DNA from: Heloderma charlesbogerti
Lineage: Eukaryota; Chordata; Lepidosauria; Squamata; Helodermatidae
Direction: 5' to 3'
Assembly (NCBI GenBank): GCA_026122225.1
Contig: JANEZZ010001959.1
Span: 691,501 to 755,500 of the forward strand
Length of the DNA stretch: 64,000 nt
Below the pieces are notes generated by a model, which did not search any database, was not told where the DNA came from, and saw only the letters and a program-made list of their open reading frames with translations. This document shows, piece after piece, positions 34,101 through 43,935 of the stretch. The position numbers were made by a program, and so were the translations under genes. Positions within the stretch are counted from its first letter, which is position 1. Every line of letters starts with the position of its first letter.

Positions 34101-34555
34101 ATGTGGGAGAAATTTTCAGCACAGTACTAGAATATATATATATATAATCCATGAAGTAATAGATTGCCATTGCTTTAATATAGGGTTGCCAAGTTGCTAC
34201 TTGGAGGTAGGCTTTATTCCATTAAAACCAATGAAGTGAAAGGTGCAATACTGGTGACTTCTCAAGCTCACTCCTCTCCTCACCCTTTTGTTCAATTTCT
34301 TCTCCTACCGCCTGTTCTGAGACACCAGAGCCCATGGATGCCCCGGAAGGCAGAGAATCCAGCCAACAGTTTGGGTGAGAATGAGAAACACGATTGATGA
34401 GGAAGGCAGTATATCTGCAGGCAGAGACAGGCTGATACACGAGTTCTGAGTTCAGGAGAAGCGAGTCAAAGATAAGGCTTGCAGGACCATGGACAGATCA
34501 TTGGGTACAAGGAATTTGCGCCAATGGAATTGTAGCTCCCACTGACACCTTATAT
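31125..34555. other. Unassigned DNA with simple repeats
   Basis: No gene recognised. It holds (GT)n plus a G run at 33462-33487, (TTG)n/(TAA)n at 33800-33838, a partial tRNA-SINE tail (TTTTATATCCCACCTTTTCTCC) on the minus strand at 33838-33890, and (AT)n at 34133-34146. 31248-31372 may be a MITE (GCTGGCCCTA...CCAGCCCTAGC). Confidence 0.45.
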
Positions 34556-34682
34556 CAGTCTTCCTCAACCTGGTGCCCTCCAGATGTTTTGGACCACAAC
34601 TCCAAGCATCCTTGAGTATTGGCCATGCTGGCTGGGGCTGATGGGAGTTGGAATCCATAGGGAACTAGGTTGAGGAAGGCTG
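34556..34682. mobile_element. Foldback MITE (CAGCCTTCC..CAACCTGG type)
   Basis: Left CAGTCTTCCTCAACCTGGTG and right AGGTTGAGGAAGGCTG are inverted copies. The arms also contain CTCCAGATGTTTTGGACCA and a GCTGGCTGGGGCTGATGGGA core. Relatives are at 51540, 60935 and 61352. Confidence 0.8.
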
Positions 34683-34738
34683 CTTTCTGACTGAAGCCAC
34701 TCCCACCACCGATGGACAAGGAGTAAAGATCATTAAAG

Positions 34739-35016
34739 CAGGGGTAAGCAACTTACTTAGGTCCTGGGCCCATTTCTGTCATGGCCTACAATCCTTCCAA
34801 AAGGGCCAAAAGGGCTTGTTTGCTGCTGAAATCCTTGGTTTGCTGCCAAACTAAATTTGGCCCTTTGGGCACTCTGTGGTTGGCACTGATGCAATTTTTG
34901 AGGGTAAAGGGATGTAAAATTGGAGGGGGGTCTTGGGGCAGCATGGGGTGGCATGAGCCACATTGGGGAGCAGCAAGGGCTGCATTTGGCCCACAGGCTG
35001 CACGTTGCCTACCCTG
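34739..35016. mobile_element. hAT MITE with perfect 8-bp target duplication
   Basis: 278 bp with ends CAGGGGTAAGCAAC and (reverse complement) CAGGGTAGGCAACG, flanked by CATTAAAG at 34731-34738 and 35017-35024. The interior is noncoding (GGGCCAAAAGGGC, TTTGGCCCACAGGCTGCA). An 8-bp duplication and a CAGGG end are the hAT signature. Confidence 0.9.
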
Positions 35017-35024
35017 CATTAAAG

Positions 35025-36349
35025 GGAAAGCCTTCAGGCCTGGAGCCTAGTGCATTGACACCTTTCCCTTACTCCCAACCTATTGCATCCTCATCACTGG
35101 TGAACAGGCAATAGTGAGTGGGAGGAGTCTGCATGATGGGACTTGATTCCTTGGAGGTAGCAGGTAGAGCTGCCTGATTTGGGAATTTGTGTTCCAGGCT
35201 GCCAGTCTCAGTCTTGAGATCAGGGATGAGGTCTCACTCCGCTGCTAGGGGTACGGGTGAAATGGACTCAACTGGCTCCTCCCGCGTCATGTCTGAGTCC
35301 TGTCTGATGTCCTGGACTGGGGCATGATACCTGTCCATTCTAATGTGTGGGACCCCAGATGTGCCAAACAGCAGATAAAGGGAGACAATGAATCGATAGA
35401 AGAAGCGAAAGATGCTTCATCTCACTGCTTAATCTGTAGTTTTCAAGAGGCAAAAACAAATTTAGCAGCCCAGTATGCATACAGGATGCTTGAGCTGCCT
35501 TCCAGTATTCATGCATATCATCAATGGTCAAAGTGGAGTCTTGTGCACCTTCCTCTGTGGGGAGACATAGGAGCTGTTCCCACATTAGCAGCACATGCAT
35601 CTCTTCTAGGGGGAGATATGAACCCAACTTCAAACATTCATTGTATGTGTCAATACAGCAATGCAGCGAGTGTGATGTATGATGGTGTCACCCAGTGGCA
35701 CAGTACAAACATTACACAGTTTAGGAACACCAACGCAAAGGCAAGGGGACAATAGGGGGTGGGGGGAACCACATATGCAATCTTATGCAACAAGAAAGCA
35801 CATCTGAAAATGGAATACTTGGATGTTGCGTCCTAAATACAGCAAACCAACTGCAGAGAGATATAATTACACGTGCTGATTTTGTCAATACATGCATACT
35901 CCATTTCAACAGTATTGTAGACTTCCCAGCTTCCCCTTTTGATGGTAGGCTACTGGGCAGATATATCTACATCTTATCTGCAACCTTAGAATTTGATTTG
36001 ATTCTGGTCAGCATCATCTGAATTGCTGCACAATTCTTTTATGTAACAATATGCCATATAAATAAGCTTTTAGATCAAACCATGAGTGATGTTTATCAGA
36101 GCAGAACTATAAAGATTTAAAGTCTACTGTTCAGCCTTAAGACATTTAGTATTGCCATATAGTAATGCTATTATATCTAGGACTGAGATTTTAATGCAAA
36201 TGTTATGCAACCTTGGCTACACTGGTTTTCACTGGAAACCAGTGCAGGTTGGATTGTTAAATATGACCATATGTGAGAGCAATAAGCTTCCTTTTGCTGA
36301 TTTTCACTGGTCATTTTACTGAGAATTTCTAACCCTCCTTTCAGGGTAC
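35025..36349. other. Unassigned DNA
   Basis: No gene recognised. A 143-residue open frame at 35324-35755 has no recognisable domain and is not supported by any signal I can see. Confidence 0.4.
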
Positions 36350-36720
36350 ACTACCCTCACAAGGCTGTTTACAAATAATTTTAAAACACATAAAATATAA
36401 TAATTACAGCTCAACCATCAAGTTAAAACAACTGTTAAAACTAATGTTTTCAAGCATAACACACTAACCAAACACAGACTTGGAATGAAAAGGTCTTCAG
36501 TGCTTTCTTAAAAACCAGAAGTGATGAGACCATACGTATTTCCCTGGGGAGGAAGTTCTAGAAGTGGTACCCACCAATCTTACAGATCTTACTGGTGGGC
36601 CAGAGAGCAGGGCTCCAGATGCTGATCTTAATGTTCAGAGGGCCTCATAAAGATACATGTGTTCCTTCAGAGAACCTGGTTCATGTTGGAATGTTGTTGC
36701 ATGGAGGACGGATCTTTCAA
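36350..36720 (-). mobile_element. L2-like LINE 3' fragment
   Basis: A-rich UTR and a GGGGAGGAAGTTCTAGAAGTGG block on the plus strand match the antisense layout of the L2 copies at 40540 and 58560. Diverged. Confidence 0.5.
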
Positions 36721-37146
36721 TGGCTTTTAGCTATGATATTTATTGAAGAAATGTATACACCATCTTCCCATTTATATAAAAGAGAATCCACTTGGTGAGT
36801 AAGTGGAAAGGATAGTTAAATGGACAACCAGGGCAGTATCCAATGGGGTCAGTCCTCTTCAGTGGTTCAGTTGCACTTGTGGAACTCACTGCTTGTACAA
36901 TGGGGCTTTGGTGCTTCTAAAAATAACCCTGGAAATAAGCAGAAATGCACATTTCCAGATTGGGACAGGTCATCAGAGCTCTCTTGTATGAGCTCCACTC
37001 ACCTGACCCTTTCTGGAAATGAATGTTTCCACTCATTTTGGTTTATTTTTAGATGTGCCAGAGCCCTGTTGCATGAGTGGTGGATCCTGCAAGCACAGGG
37101 GCACAAGAGGATGCTACCTCTTGTGTTGAGAAGCAACATACCTCTG
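36721..37146. other. Unassigned DNA
   Basis: No gene recognised. Confidence 0.4.
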
Positions 37147-37688
37147 TGTCAGGGGTGTATCTAAGAGCAGGGAGTGGGATAGCAGTTCAGATTCTGAAGG
37201 AGAACCATCAGACATGGGGGAGGTGTTTTCCCAGGCTAGTCCAGATATGAGTAGGCCTGCTTCTCAGGTTACAAACGTACAGATGGCTGAGCTTGAGGGT
37301 CCCCCCCCCCACCCATGAGAGGTAGCAAATAGGAGGTTGACCTAATAGATGCCAGGTGCAAAGCAAAGAGAGAGAAGGCAGGAGCTGAACTTAGACTGTC
37401 TACCCAATTGCCTTGCATGAGAAGCTGTGCTTTAGAGGCCTCATGAGAAGAGAGGGACCTCTCCCCCTTAAGTTAGGCTAGCGAGACTGCCTCCCTCTTC
37501 AAATGGTGGGCAACTCTAGTAAATTCCATTGGGATCCCCTGAAGGCATTCCTTGTAGATGGAGAGTTTCTCTGAGAATTTGCATCTGTATGACCCTGTGA
37601 AGTAATAGATTAAAAGCTGTAGACTGAAGCCTCTCGTCTATGTATGTTTGGGCACTGAAGTGTAGTGGGGCCTAAGGGAATTGTGACA
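37147..37688 (+). mobile_element. Solo LTR, family B
   Basis: 542 bp, TGTCAGGGG...GTGACA, flanked by CTCTG and CCCTG (4 of 5). An ATTAAA signal is near 37609. It is closer to the LTR at 41825 than to family A (shared CCATCAGACATGGGGGAGG). No internal region is adjacent. Confidence 0.83.
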
Positions 37689-37691
37689 CCC

Positions 37692-37788
37692 TGTATACCA
37701 GATGCTGGGACAAAGAATGACATTACCATCACACTATGCTTGTGAGCTTCCAGAGGCGTTTGGCTGAATGCTGGACTAGATGAACCTT
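37692..37788 (+). mobile_element. CR1/L3-like LINE 3' fragment
   Basis: TATACCAGATGCTGGGA and GAATGCTGGACTAGATGAACC. Short and adjacent to the solo LTR, so the LTR may have landed in a longer copy. Confidence 0.5.
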
Positions 37789-37789
37789 G

Positions 37790-38370
37790 GAATCATAGAG
37801 CTGGAAGGGATCTTGGAGGTCATCTAGTCCAAATTCTACTCAATGCAGGATCTACAATGCAGGATGCAACTACAGCATCTTTGACAGATAGCTGTCCAGC
37901 CTCTGCTTCACCTCCAGTGAAGGACAGCCCACCACCTCCTAAAGCAGTGTGTTGCACTATCAATCAGCCCTTACTGTTAGGACGTTTCTCCTAATATTTA
38001 CCCAAAATCTGCTGCACTGCAATTTCCACCCACCGGTTCTAGGCCTGCCTTCTAGATCAAAAAAGGCCAAACCTGCTCCATCTCTTGCATGACAGGCTTT
38101 CAGATATCATCTCTCCCTTAATCTTTTCTTCTGTAGGAGAACCATACCCAGCTCTTCCAACCATTTCTCATTGTACTTGGTTTCCAGACCTCTCACCATC
38201 CTGGTCACTTGTCTTTGGATATGCTCCAATTTGTGCAATGTTCTTCTTAAAATGTGACACCCAGAACTGGACATAACATTCCAAATATGACCTCACCAGC
38301 ACAGAATAGAGAAGAACTATTACTTCCAGTGATCTGGACACTATGCTTCTGCTAATTACTTGATCTAGCA
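37790..38370 (-). mobile_element. CR1 LINE, old diverged copy
   Basis: The 3' end (GAATCATAGAGCTGGAAGGGA) is followed on the minus strand by ORF2 C-terminal coding remnants with several frame changes, including a SVLVRSYLECYVQFWVSHF-like block matching the [13 protein letters not shown] block at 2400-2460. Confidence 0.85.
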
Positions 38371-38822
38371 ATGTTCTGATTAATTCAGTTAATTGGTCTG
38401 ATCCAATAATGGAATTCTTGTATACTTCTGTTATTGTTCTGTTGAGTCCTAGAATAACAGCCACACAGTAGGCAGACAATGATATCCACACCTATCTTAT
38501 GTCGAGGAATGCATTGCACTGATCAGATCTGTGTGTGAATGGCCATCCACACACACCTCAGTACATCCACACCCATGCATCAGCTGACTAGTATGCAGTC
38601 ACATTTACTGGCAAGTTATGGAACATTTTTTGATAAAGTTGTCACGCACTGTATGATTGTATGCATCCTCCTTCTGCATGCGCAAGTATATATTACGAGG
38701 GCAAATCAACTGCTGGATCATAGCAAATTAGTTATTTCCTGAAGGTGCCATCCTTAGGTGTTGCGTTTTCAGTTCTCTGAATGGCCCTTGGCGGAAAATG
38801 TGGAAGTCAAATGTCATGAGAG
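38371..38822. other. Unassigned DNA
   Basis: No gene recognised. Confidence 0.4.
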
Positions 38823-39040
38823 CATAAGCAGAGGCATACTGGTTCAGACCAAAGGCGTATCTAGTCCAGCATTCTGTTCCCAGAGTGGCCAACCAGATGC
38901 CATGGGAAGCTCACAAGCAGGACTTGAGCACAATAGCATCCTCCTGCGCATGTTCCTCAACAAATGGTATGGAGAGGTATATTGCCTCCAGTACTGGAAT
39001 ATAGAGCTACCATGACTAGTCACCACTGATAGCCTTATCC
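38823..39040 (-). mobile_element. CR1/L3-like LINE 3' fragment
   Basis: Minus copy: TACTGGTTCAGACCAAAGGC, TCTAGTCCAGCATTCTGTTC and TGGCCAACCAGATGCCATGG. Confidence 0.7.
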
Positions 39041-39759
39041 TCAATCTGAGAAAGAAACCTAAACAGTATTAGGATATTTTATGCTTTTAAGAGTGGGAAA
39101 GACAGTGCTGTCGAGGATGGACAAGACAAAAGGAAATAACTGTTGGTTCTTACACTGATATACTGTTGGTTCCTTCCTAATGCAATAAACTGATGGCTCA
39201 GAAGTGCTAATTTTAGCTGTGGTTGTTGAGTAAGCTTTTGAAGATCTGCTAAGCTTGAGATTTTTCTTTCATTTGGTCTCATATATTGCCTTAACTACTC
39301 TGGATGGTATTTAAATTGCTGCAGTAACTATGCAGAATGAATTATTCTTATGCAAATAGAACCTTTTAAATATAGTATTATGTGTTATCCAACTTTTTGG
39401 TACACTGCCTTGTAAGGGCAATGTGCCCTGAAAAGCAGTTTTAAAATCCCTTAAAAATTAAATAAATGACTAAATCAATGGAGATGCTTATTGAAAATGT
39501 GGATGTTTGCATTTTGGTAATTGTGTCATGGTTTGACCCTTGGAATGTCTAGAAGCAGCTCAGAGAAAGTATTCTGATAAAGTTGTTTTCATTTCAGGTT
39601 TTTAAAGTTTAAAAGCACGGATTAACACAAAAGCTTAGTATGGGACACACATGCATACTCACCAGTTAGTGACTGAAACATAAAAGGTTACTTGAGTGTG
39701 AATGGCAGCTGGTTCTCCAGCACTTCAGATGGGAGTCTTTTGTAGCCTTACTTGGAGGC
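39041..39759. other. Mostly unassigned DNA; L2-like tail at 39395-39475
   Basis: No gene recognised. 39395-39475 (GTACACTGCCTTGTAAGGGCAA ... AAATTAAATAAATGA) has the form of an L2-type 3' tail. Confidence 0.4.
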
Positions 39760-40436
39760 TGTGAAGAAGTGTTGGACCTAATTCCAACCCTCCTGCAAGG
39801 TAGAACCTGGCCTCATGTCCCTCCAAAACACCCAGTAGCCACCCTTCTAGGCCAAGAGGCACTGAAATTAGCCCTGAGGTTACTCAGAAGAAACCATACC
39901 AATCTTAAGTTGGAGAAATGTTTATCAAGGTAAATGGAGGGAGAGAGAAGGAGAGAGGGAGTACGTTGTACAAAGGGGTACAAAACTGAAATAGTTAAAG
40001 CAGAACCCTTAATACATAGAGAGCCTTTCAACTGCACACCCAAGCAAAATAACAAAGGCTAACCTATCCTTATACATGCAAAGGAAGGGCCTCCTGGAAT
40101 AGAGTCCAGCCATAAAACTAAGTCCAAGAACCACCATAACAGAGGGAGACAAGCACACTTCAGCTTCAGCTCCTTTTAAGACTCAGTCAGCCCTGGCAAT
40201 CCAGGGCAGATTTCCTTCAGCCAATCAACAGACCATTTTTGGGTCTGTCCCTCCCCACCTCAAAGGATCTTCCCACCAAACCCAGCTGTTCTTCCTTTCC
40301 CAATTAACAAAAACTGAGCCTGACGTTGAGTGGCAGGACCAAGGAGCTCCCTTAATAACACACTCCCAGTGGGTTGCATCAGATGTGAAAGCAAGGCCTA
40401 GCCTCATGGTGGAAAAGCAGGCCACTATTCTTAACA
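39760..40436 (-). mobile_element. Solo LTR, second family
   Basis: 677 bp beginning TGTGAAG and ending CTTAACA (so TGTTAAG when read on the minus strand), flanked by perfect GAGGC pentamers at 39755-39759 and 40437-40441. On the minus strand a TTAAAAGG TATA-like motif and a downstream ATAAAC suggest minus orientation. It does not resemble the TGTCAGG LTRs. Internal sequence is absent. Confidence 0.75.
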
Positions 40437-40499
40437 GAGGCCATCACCAACATCAGTTTATTAGTATGCCACTTTTCCATGGTTAAAAATCATGCTCAA

Positions 40500-40905
40500 A
40501 GCAGCTTATAGGATCAGCATATTTATTTATTATATATTTATTTGACTTGTACCCCACCTTTCTACCAAAAGTGGCACTCAAGGTGGCTTATAATCACAAT
40601 AAAACTTGATAAAAACAATAATAAAACAAATACATTAAACGCAATTAAAAACACAACAATAATAGAGTAAAACAGCACCCAACCCAGCAGAACTGCTTAC
40701 AAGCCAAAGGCCTTCTTGAACAAAGTGATCTTTGCCAGCCAGCAGAACCTAGCCTCACTGGGCAGGGAGTTCCCAGCCAGGAAGCGGCCACCAAAAAGGC
40801 CTTCTCTCAGGTCATCACCAGATGCTCCTCTGAAGGTGACGGTCTAGAACGAACAGCCTCTCCAGAACATCTTAAGAACTGGGCAGGCGTATATGGGAGA
40901 AGGTG
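40500..40905 (-). mobile_element. L2-clade LINE 3' end
   Basis: On the minus strand an L2 ORF2 C-terminal patch (AGNSLPSEARFCWLAKITLF near 40720-40790) is followed by a 3' UTR, then GCCACCTTGAGTGCCACTTTTGG, AAAGGTGGGGTACAAG and an AATAAATA tail at about 40520. Confidence 0.8.
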
Positions 40906-41824
40906 GTCTTTCAGGTAGCTGGCTCCCAAGTTGTAGACAACAACATTTCCAGATCATTCATTAACGATTACAAGTCATTACCAAAATTGAAGTATTTATA
41001 CAAAAAGGCTTAATTTTGCACAATACATTAACAGAGCAATTCTATGGCATCTCAGAGGAGCCATAGGATGGTTCAGATTCCCCACCCCGACCCCTCCCTG
41101 AGGGCACAGACCTAGCTATGACCTTGTGGACAGGAATCCAAGTGCAGCAGCTTCTCTTCTGAGAATGCAGAAGCATCCTTGGAAGAAGTTGGAGAGGGTG
41201 AAAAGGAGGCATTCCAGTGGGTGGGGAGAGGAGGAAGGAGAAGATGCTGGATCCATTCGAGTCTCTCTCTCTTGCCATCCTTGCCCACTGTCTGAAGCTG
41301 GCCTTTTATGCTAAAATGTTTCATGTTTTAAAATCTGTTTATACAATTTTTTTTCTAAAAATTATAAACTCGATGCATGATTACTGGTTGTTTATTTTGG
41401 TTTGCATTGCCTGGTAAATCAGCTAGATGGGCTGAGAGGCCAGTCTGGCTGGATTTTGTTTGAAAGTGGAAGAATGGGAGGATGTAAAAGCCTCCACCGT
41501 CCTCCTGCCCTGCCTGCCTCTTGCTGGCAGGGCTTTGGATAGTCAAAGGGCTCTGATATCAGAGCTCTCTGTTTATGAAGCACCAGTCCCTTAGGATTGC
41601 GTTCTAAGATTAAATAATCCATACTAAGGTCAAAGAAAAGAATAATCGAAATAGCAGAAAAATGAGTACATCCCATCTAAATGTTACCCCAGCTACAGTC
41701 CTAAAGAAGACTCCACCCTGATGGTCTCTTCAGCAGCAGAAACAGCCTTCATAGTTAGACTCAGTCAGGGCCTTCCCTTCCCAGGTCAGGTGGAAATAAG
41801 CCAGAGAAAGGAACACAGACCAGG
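40906..41824. other. Unassigned DNA
   Basis: No gene recognised. 41030-41080 has a short GAGCAATTCTATGG / CCATAGGAT inverted pair like the 12279 repeat. Confidence 0.4.
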
Positions 41825-42401
41825 TGTCAGGATTCCCTTTGCCCCCACTAAACTTCAAAAGCTGAATCAAACACAGACAAGAGGCTTCAATCTACAGCTT
41901 TTAATTCCATTACCACAAAGTGCCATACAGATGCAAATTCTCAGTGATTCTCAGTCTGCAAGGAAATGCCCTCAGGGGGTTCAAAAGGGAACTACAGAAG
42001 TTGCCCACCATTTGAAAGAAAGGCGGGCTCACTAGCCTAACTTAAGGGGTCGGGGGAGGTCTCTCTCTCTCTCTCTCTCTCTCGGCTGCTAAGCGCTGCT
42101 GTTCATGCAGGGCCAATCGGGTAGACCTTCTGAGTTCCGCCCCAGCCTTCTCCCTCTTGGCTCTGCATCTGCGCCTTGCATCTATTAATTCAGACTCGCC
42201 CAACACCGCCTCTCCCTGTTCACTGTCTCTCACAGGGGGGATGAAGAGGGACCTTCCTCCTGTAGCTGGACCTTTGAAACCTGAGGAGCCTGCCTGTCCA
42301 TGTCTGGACTAGCCTGGGAACATACCTCCCCCATGTCTGGTGGTTCTTCTTCAGAATCTAAACTACTCTCCCACTCCGTGTGCTCAGAAGCACTCCTGAC
42401 A
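41825..42401 (-). mobile_element. Solo LTR, family B
   Basis: 577 bp, TGTCAGGA...CCTGACA, with perfect CCAGG duplications at 41820-41824 and 42402-42406. A minus-strand ATTAAAA signal lies near 41905. It contains a (CT)n run at 42060-42082 that expands a GA-rich stretch of the LTR. The coding-like frame runs on the minus strand from 42400 to 42230, then resumes to about 42042. Confidence 0.9.
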
Positions 42402-42435
42402 CCAGGTCTTGCAGGACTCACCACTAGCTGGTCTC

Positions 42436-42500
42436 TAGAATTGAATCTGGGACCTTCTGCAAGTAAATCATGTACTGTACCACTGAGCTACAGCCCTCCC
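42436..42500 (-). mobile_element. tRNA-derived SINE, head fragment
   Basis: On the minus strand GGGCTGTAGCTCAGTGGTAC and TCCCAGATTCAATT, the A- and B-box region of the family at 10297. Confidence 0.7.
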
Positions 42501-43856
42501 CTTGAAATGTATTAATCTCACAGAAGGATCAACTGAACTTGAAGCCCTAGCCATCACCGGAGCTTTCATATTATCTCAGATGTTTCATGTTTCAATGGAG
42601 TCAGTTCAAACATCCAGTTGCCAGTCATCAAGCAGAGACAAATCAATGGATGTACATTCATGTGTGAACCAGCGTGCGTGCTTTCAAAGTACTCAAAGTA
42701 CTCAATGGATTGGGTCCATAAATTAATGATGGCAAGGACTACTTCTGTGGCCTAGGAACAAGATGTTCCATTTTGAATGCATCTGTTGTATGTTCAGCTG
42801 AACTATTTTTGCAACAGTAAAGGACAGACCATTTGGGGATGAACTGATTTTACAAGGCACATTTCTTGCTCTCTGAGCACTATTAAATATTAGTCTGAGA
42901 AGTCTCTTTAAAAAATGTAATAAAAATAAACACTGAAGGGTTTTATATATAAAGCCAGGTCCATGATAAAATTGGAGGTAGAGTATCCTTGCAATATATC
43001 TTGAGTATGCTAGTTAATTATAAATGACATGTAATAAAGGGATATGAGTGGCAGAACAGAGTTATATGGAAAATGAAAGTCTTGATTATTCCTACCTCCT
43101 TTTCTAGCAAATGAACTGAAATTATTGTTCTTACAGTGGAAGTCTACTTTCTTTGTTTAAAATATGATGTTCTCCTTATAATTAACTATCTAGCACCCTG
43201 CTCTGGGATCTGGAGGTTTGTATTCCTGCTTCAAATTTGTTGTGTTTGGGATTGATCTGTTAGAAATATACCGATATATTAAATAAATGTACAGAATCTA
43301 GTTATACCAATAAATATGTATCAAGCTAAACCAGATATATAACTATGAGGGTTGCGGGGAGTAACCACTGCTATGTTAGTTATGGTGTTGCAAGAATAAT
43401 TTACTACTATTTGCCTACAATTAAGTTCAATAACTTTTATGCTGTGATTAATTAAATCCTAACATTTCCTTATAACCCCTGCATATATTAAGCATTGAAA
43501 TTAGTTTTCTCTACCAACTCATTAAGCATGCAGCAAGTTCAATGTCACAGTGAAATTTCACTCGAATAAAAATACTTAGTCTTTACACTGCATGCAGATC
43601 TTTAAATGCATAGCGATCAATTCTAACTCTGCAGATGACCCCTGGAGGAAAACACAAGTTATCATGGAAGCCACAGAGGCGATGTAGTGATATTGACAAC
43701 ATTTTGCAACTGTTTGTTGTATAAGATGGCTTGGAATATCCAAATATCTTGGTCATTGGGTTATTGGAAATATGGGGATTTTTCTAGAGAGAAATAATCA
43801 GTTTGCTTTGTGCAATGCTAATGAGCTTTCTTTTCTATTTCTTAGTTTGAATATAT
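42501..43856. other. Unassigned AT-rich DNA
   Basis: No gene recognised. 42900-43850 is AT-rich with no repeat I recognise. Confidence 0.45.
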
Positions 43857-43869
43857 TGTAATGGACATC
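43857..43869. repeat. Target-site duplication of LINE, left
   Basis: TGTAATGGACATC, identical to 48523-48535. Confidence 0.92.
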
Positions 43870-43935
43870 ATCATCATCATCATCATGGCGATCACTCATG
43901 ACCGAGTAAGATTGTCTTCCAGGGGTAGAGTCTTA

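Noticed and set aside
35324..35755. 143-residue open frame as a host gene
   Set aside because: No domain, signal, splice context or family resemblance. Length is compatible with chance in 64 kb on six frames.
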